Positions 12,608 through 15,512 of a stretch of 15,512 nt of DNA are shown in pieces (position 1 is the stretch's first letter; every line of letters begins with the position of its first letter). The stretch is from positions 1-15,512 of the forward strand of contig CAZOMY010000051.1 in the NCBI GenBank assembly GCA_964581115.1. Reading direction: 5' to 3'. The notes beneath the pieces are model-generated. The model searched no databases and was not told the origin of the DNA. It saw nothing but the letters and a program-made list of their open reading frames with translations. The stretch comes from 2-02-FULL-55-14 sp964581115 (GTDB taxonomy: Bacteria; Bacteroidota; Ignavibacteria; UBA10030). Made by a program: the position numbers and the translations under genes.

Positions 12608-13241
12608 CTTTCATGGAACGATCGTCGATCAAAGTCGTCATCATGATCGGGTAGGTGGCGACGTCGATCAGAGCCTGCCCAACTCGAGTCTCCTTCCGCT
12701 TGGTCTCCCCCGACCGATCAACGAACTCATACTGGAAATCCCACGCCAGCAACAGTGTTCGTGTGCCTATCCCGGCGAGTTTTCTTATGAGTGGCACATA
12801 GTCAGGATCACAGCCCACCAAGGCTAGCACATCGAAACGTTTGTGCACAGCCAGATCAAACGCTTCCAAGGACAGCCAGACGTCAATTCCCATCTCCTGC
12901 GGCTTTCCTTTGAAGCTTCGCAATGGCATGTAGTGCTGTGTGATACCGGCGCGGATCAGGACGTCGTCGAACGCCGCTTGGTCCTCAAGCTTTCCGGCAG
13001 CTGCCGCCGCCTCGGCTGAGAAACGACCGCGAAAGTAATGAGATTCGACAACCTCGCAAAACGTAGGTTCCGTCTTCTCAACTTCCGAAGTCTTGTGAGC
13101 AATGAAGTGGCGCAGGCCGTCGATTGAGATGCGAGCCTTACGCGGATGCTGGTATCGATAGTAGCGGCTGACTTCGTCGAAGTAGCCTCCATCAATGAAC
13201 ATCGCGATTCTCGTTAGCTTAGAGTATTCTGGTAAAAGCAT
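12567..13241 (-). CDS. NYN-domain (LabA/DUF88-like) PIN-fold ribonuclease
   Basis: The 224-residue protein has the NYN acidic set. RIAMFIDGGYFDEV (Asp17) is the first strand. KGKPQEMGIDVWLSLEAFDL has Asp120 and Glu125. VLALVGCDPDYVPLIRKLAG (Asp145, Asp147) is the third motif, followed by GTRTLLLAW. These residues bind the metal in related RNases, so the site looks intact. A long charged insert (about 40-105) separates the first two motifs. GGAG lies 8 nt before ATG 13241, which supports this start. It follows the methyltransferase stop by 141 nt and directly precedes or overlaps the SLATT-like gene. RNA cleavage in response to infection, or sensing that triggers the membrane protein, would both fit; neither is shown. 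Confidence 0.88.
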   Translation of the reverse strand: MLLPEYSKLTRIAMFIDGGYFDEVSRYYRYQHPRKARISIDGLRHFIAHKTSEVEKTEPTFCEVVESHYFRGRFSAEAAAAAGKLEDQAAFDDVLIRAGITQHYMPLRSFKGKPQEMGIDVWLSLEAFDLAVHKRFDVLALVGCDPDYVPLIRKLAGIGTRTLLLAWDFQYEFVDRSGETKRKETRVGQALIDVATYPIMMTTLIDDRSMKDDKYINGLFLENA

Positions 13242-13382
13242 GTGAGGTCTCCTTCATTGACTTATTGCCGTCCCAACATCACATCCTGTTGATAGCTGTT
13301 CAAGCGGTCGGCTTGGGAGAGAGTGCGGCCCGGAGCGAATACTTGCACGGACCGTCTGAGGCGCCAGCAACGATTGAAGTGT

Positions 13383-15512
13383 CTACCCAACCCCCTCCTC
13401 CACCCTCCTCACCATCTCTACATTCTTTAAATCCTCCAGCATCGATCTTATTGCTGATTTTGCGTTGAACACATTCTCGACAAGTTCTTTAATCGCATCT
13501 TGGCGCTCTTCGCCTTTCATCTTCTTCAGGTCGGGCAAATTGATGTTGCCTGTCGCCTTCAGGAGAAAGAGCTTCTTCGCATGCAGTTCTTCGTCGAAGA
13601 ATAGCTCGTAGACGAGTCCGTTGAGCCATGACTCGAGTTGTTGGATCATTCGTGATACTACACCAGGCTCTAATTTCTCGTTCTCAGATACATCCACCAG
13701 CATGAACGCAAGCCGGCCAATCACTTCCATATGGTCCGTTGTTGCGCACGGAATTGGGAACGTCTCCATGAATATGGAACTGGGCTCAAAGTATCCATTC
13801 TGCAACGGAGACAAGACCTTTGGGAAGAGCCATTCCGTGACGGACGAATTCAACACTGCCAGCAGGTATGGCGAGGCTCCCGGGATGATGAATGTCTTCT
13901 GATTCGCATAGTACTTGTTAGAATCCCAGGCAAACTCGTTTCTGGAGCAGATGTTCGGGTAAATGATTTTATCCTTCTCAAAAGCGTTCCAATATTTGCA
14001 CGAACGCAATTCCCAGAAATACTTGCCTTGGTCGTCGCGACGCTGCAGTTGTTCGAAGACATTCTTGCATCCGCGAGCGTCGGGTTTTTCTAACTTGATT
14101 TCTCGCAGAGATCGAAAATGTTGATGAATCGCTGGAAAACTCCTTGCGAACAGCTTTTCCGCATCTGCTTCGGATTTGCCAGACCATGGATGTTGAACGT
14201 TCTCCGACGACTCGATCTTGATCAGATACTGGTCCGCAAACTCCACCCTCCACCTCTTCACATCCCTCCCCCGCAGGAACGGCTTCAAAACTTCCTTGGA
14301 CGACGCATGTTCCTTGATCAACCGGTCGCGCGTGGAGCGGTCCACGACAAAGGCTTCGTTGAGGCCCGTCTTGATGCCGTAGTAGAATCTCCCCTTCACA
14401 TATTCCCCCAACGGCGTCCCGGCGGAGCGGATGCGCTCCAGCAACCGCAGATTGGCCGGACTCTCCAAACGCCACCCGTCGGGCTTCAATTCTTTGTGAG
14501 CCATCGTGTGCGCCCGCTCGTCGAAGATCCGCGGGAACTCATCGATCGGCGGTCCCGGCTCCCACGTCATCACCCGCGCCTGCCAGTCCTGGAACCACTT
14601 CTCCGTCTCGATCTTCTTGTACCAGCCTTCCTCTTCAAGCTTACGCTCCTCCGACGGCCGCGGCAATTCCCCCTTCTCGATCGTCCGCCGCTTCTCCGCC
14701 ACGATGATGCACGGATACGCAATGGAGGTAAACACCGGCGCGTCGCCAAAATCGATCACCACGAGCGGCCGCGTGGCATAATACAGATACATGCGCAGGC
14801 GCTCGCCGTAATTGGCCCGGAAATACTTGTTGCTCGTGACGAAGCTGAGCACCCCGTCCTTCTTCATGAGCTGGAATGACCGCTCGAAGAAGTACACATA
14901 CAGGTCGGCGGTGCCGGTGTAGCATTCATACTGCTGCTTCAGCACCTCCTTGAGCGGATGCTCTTTGCCGTCGCTCCCCCTCACCAGAACCGACTTGAGC
15001 TCTTCCTGTCGCACGTACGGCGGATTGCCGATGACGATGTGGAAGGCCCCGGGTGATCCTTCGTCCGGCTCGATGGCGAACATCCAGGCGGGGTCGAAGA
15101 AGTCGGCGCTGGCGTTCAGGTCGTACGGGTTCCATCCGGCCAGACGCTTCGAATCGGCCGGCGTTGCTTCCCCGGAATCCTTGAGGGCCTCCGCCAGCTC
15201 CATCGAAAGCGCGCGATCCGACTGCCGTAGTTCTTTCTTCCGGGCGTAACTGCGAGCGGTGAAGTAGTCGTGCCGCACCCGGCGCAGTTTGCCCTCCAAC
15301 TCCTTGACCTTCTGCGACTCCAGAGACAGTTGTCCTCGCTGAAGCCCCAACAACGAATTGGCCGCGACGATCTTGGTCTCGAGATTTGGGAGTGCAAGAA
15401 TGCCGTAATTGGGCTGCGTGGGATCGATCGCCTGGTCGACGATCAAGGAAATGAAGAAGCGGAGTTTGGCGATCTGGCAGGCGATGGGCTGGATGTCCAC
15501 GCCGTAGAGGCA
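13383..15512 (-). CDS. Eco57I/TaqI-like N6-adenine DNA methyltransferase (5' end outside the window)
   Basis: About 710 residues are visible and the frame runs off the right edge. The first visible residues CLYGVDIQPIACQIAKLRFF are the conserved segment after the SAM-binding motif I of Eco57I-type enzymes. FHIVIGNPPYVRQEE carries the catalytic NPPY, which marks amino-methylation of adenine. Further on, LRMYLYYATRPLVVIDFGDA and FTSIAYPCIIV belong to the catalytic core. LKPFLRGRDVKRW onward matches the TaqI-like specificity domain, with KIIYPNICSRNEFAWD and the ending PLQNGYFEPSSIFMETFPIP, followed by a helical tail. No nuclease motif lies in the visible part; one could sit in the missing N-terminus, making it a type IIG enzyme. 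Otherwise it is the modification subunit for the PLD-SNF2 restriction motor 5 kb away. Confidence 0.92.
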   Translation of the reverse strand, partial: CLYGVDIQPIACQIAKLRFFISLIVDQAIDPTQPNYGILALPNLETKIVAANSLLGLQRGQLSLESQKVKELEGKLRRVRHDYFTARSYARKKELRQSDRALSMELAEALKDSGEATPADSKRLAGWNPYDLNASADFFDPAWMFAIEPDEGSPGAFHIVIGNPPYVRQEELKSVLVRGSDGKEHPLKEVLKQQYECYTGTADLYVYFFERSFQLMKKDGVLSFVTSNKYFRANYGERLRMYLYYATRPLVVIDFGDAPVFTSIAYPCIIVAEKRRTIEKGELPRPSEERKLEEEGWYKKIETEKWFQDWQARVMTWEPGPPIDEFPRIFDERAHTMAHKELKPDGWRLESPANLRLLERIRSAGTPLGEYVKGRFYYGIKTGLNEAFVVDRSTRDRLIKEHASSKEVLKPFLRGRDVKRWRVEFADQYLIKIESSENVQHPWSGKSEADAEKLFARSFPAIHQHFRSLREIKLEKPDARGCKNVFEQLQRRDDQGKYFWELRSCKYWNAFEKDKIIYPNICSRNEFAWDSNKYYANQKTFIIPGASPYLLAVLNSSVTEWLFPKVLSPLQNGYFEPSSIFMETFPIPCATTDHMEVIGRLAFMLVDVSENEKLEPGVVSRMIQQLESWLNGLVYELFFDEELHAKKLFLLKATGNINLPDLKKMKGEERQDAIKELVENVFNAKSAIRSMLEDLKNVEMVRRVEEGVG

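Noticed and set aside
1..15512. tRNA gene, attachment site, integrase, transposase or CRISPR array
   Set aside because: Looked for and not seen; the mobile character of the island rests only on gene content, repeats and pseudogenes.

Overview
The window looks like a bacterial accessory (defence-type) island, read almost entirely on the minus strand. Coding density is moderate, and the intergenic stretches are repeat-rich and full of hairpins. The taxon cannot be fixed from sequence alone. The purine-rich intergenic tracts, the dispersed short repeats and the many lineage-style hypothetical proteins remind me of Nitrospira and other Nitrospirota; this is an impression, not a result. No rRNA, tRNA, CRISPR array, transposase or integrase was seen.

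Reading in the direction of transcription (right to left), the right end starts inside an Eco57I/TaqI-like N6-adenine DNA methyltransferase (13383-15512, 5' end outside the window). It is followed by a NYN-domain PIN-like ribonuclease (12567-13241), a SLATT-like multi-pass membrane protein (11729-12607), a small winged-helix protein resembling the N-terminal domain of Mrr (11283-11531), a seven-helix membrane protein (10392-11228) and a PD-(D/E)XK-type nuclease-like protein (9468-10328). Two overlapping genes of unknown function then sit on the plus strand (8489-9230). The minus-strand series resumes with a large PLD-SNF2 helicase/nuclease (4885-8217), a COG3440-like HNH endonuclease (3885-4826), a small membrane protein (3287-3772), and three tandem copies of a small gene in increasing states of decay (2741-2926, 3019-3132, 3197-3280). 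A class II Fic protein with its own upstream inverted repeat (1200-2336) and an ORF6N-domain pseudogene broken by one in-frame TGA (496-999) close the left side. The first ~500 bases hold only repeats and hairpins.

The most likely biological reading is a modification/restriction locus. The adenine methyltransferase would mark self DNA. The PLD-SNF2 protein, with or without the HNH nuclease, would be the ATP-driven restriction part. Between these two sits an insert of about 5 kb: NYN RNase, SLATT membrane protein, Mrr_N-like winged helix, seven-helix membrane protein, nuclease-like protein and an inverted gene pair. This looks like either nested abortive-infection cargo or undescribed subunits of the same system. 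The NYN + SLATT pair, with no cyclic-nucleotide synthase in view, is the part I would look at first. All functional links between genes are inferred from neighbourhood and strand, not demonstrated.
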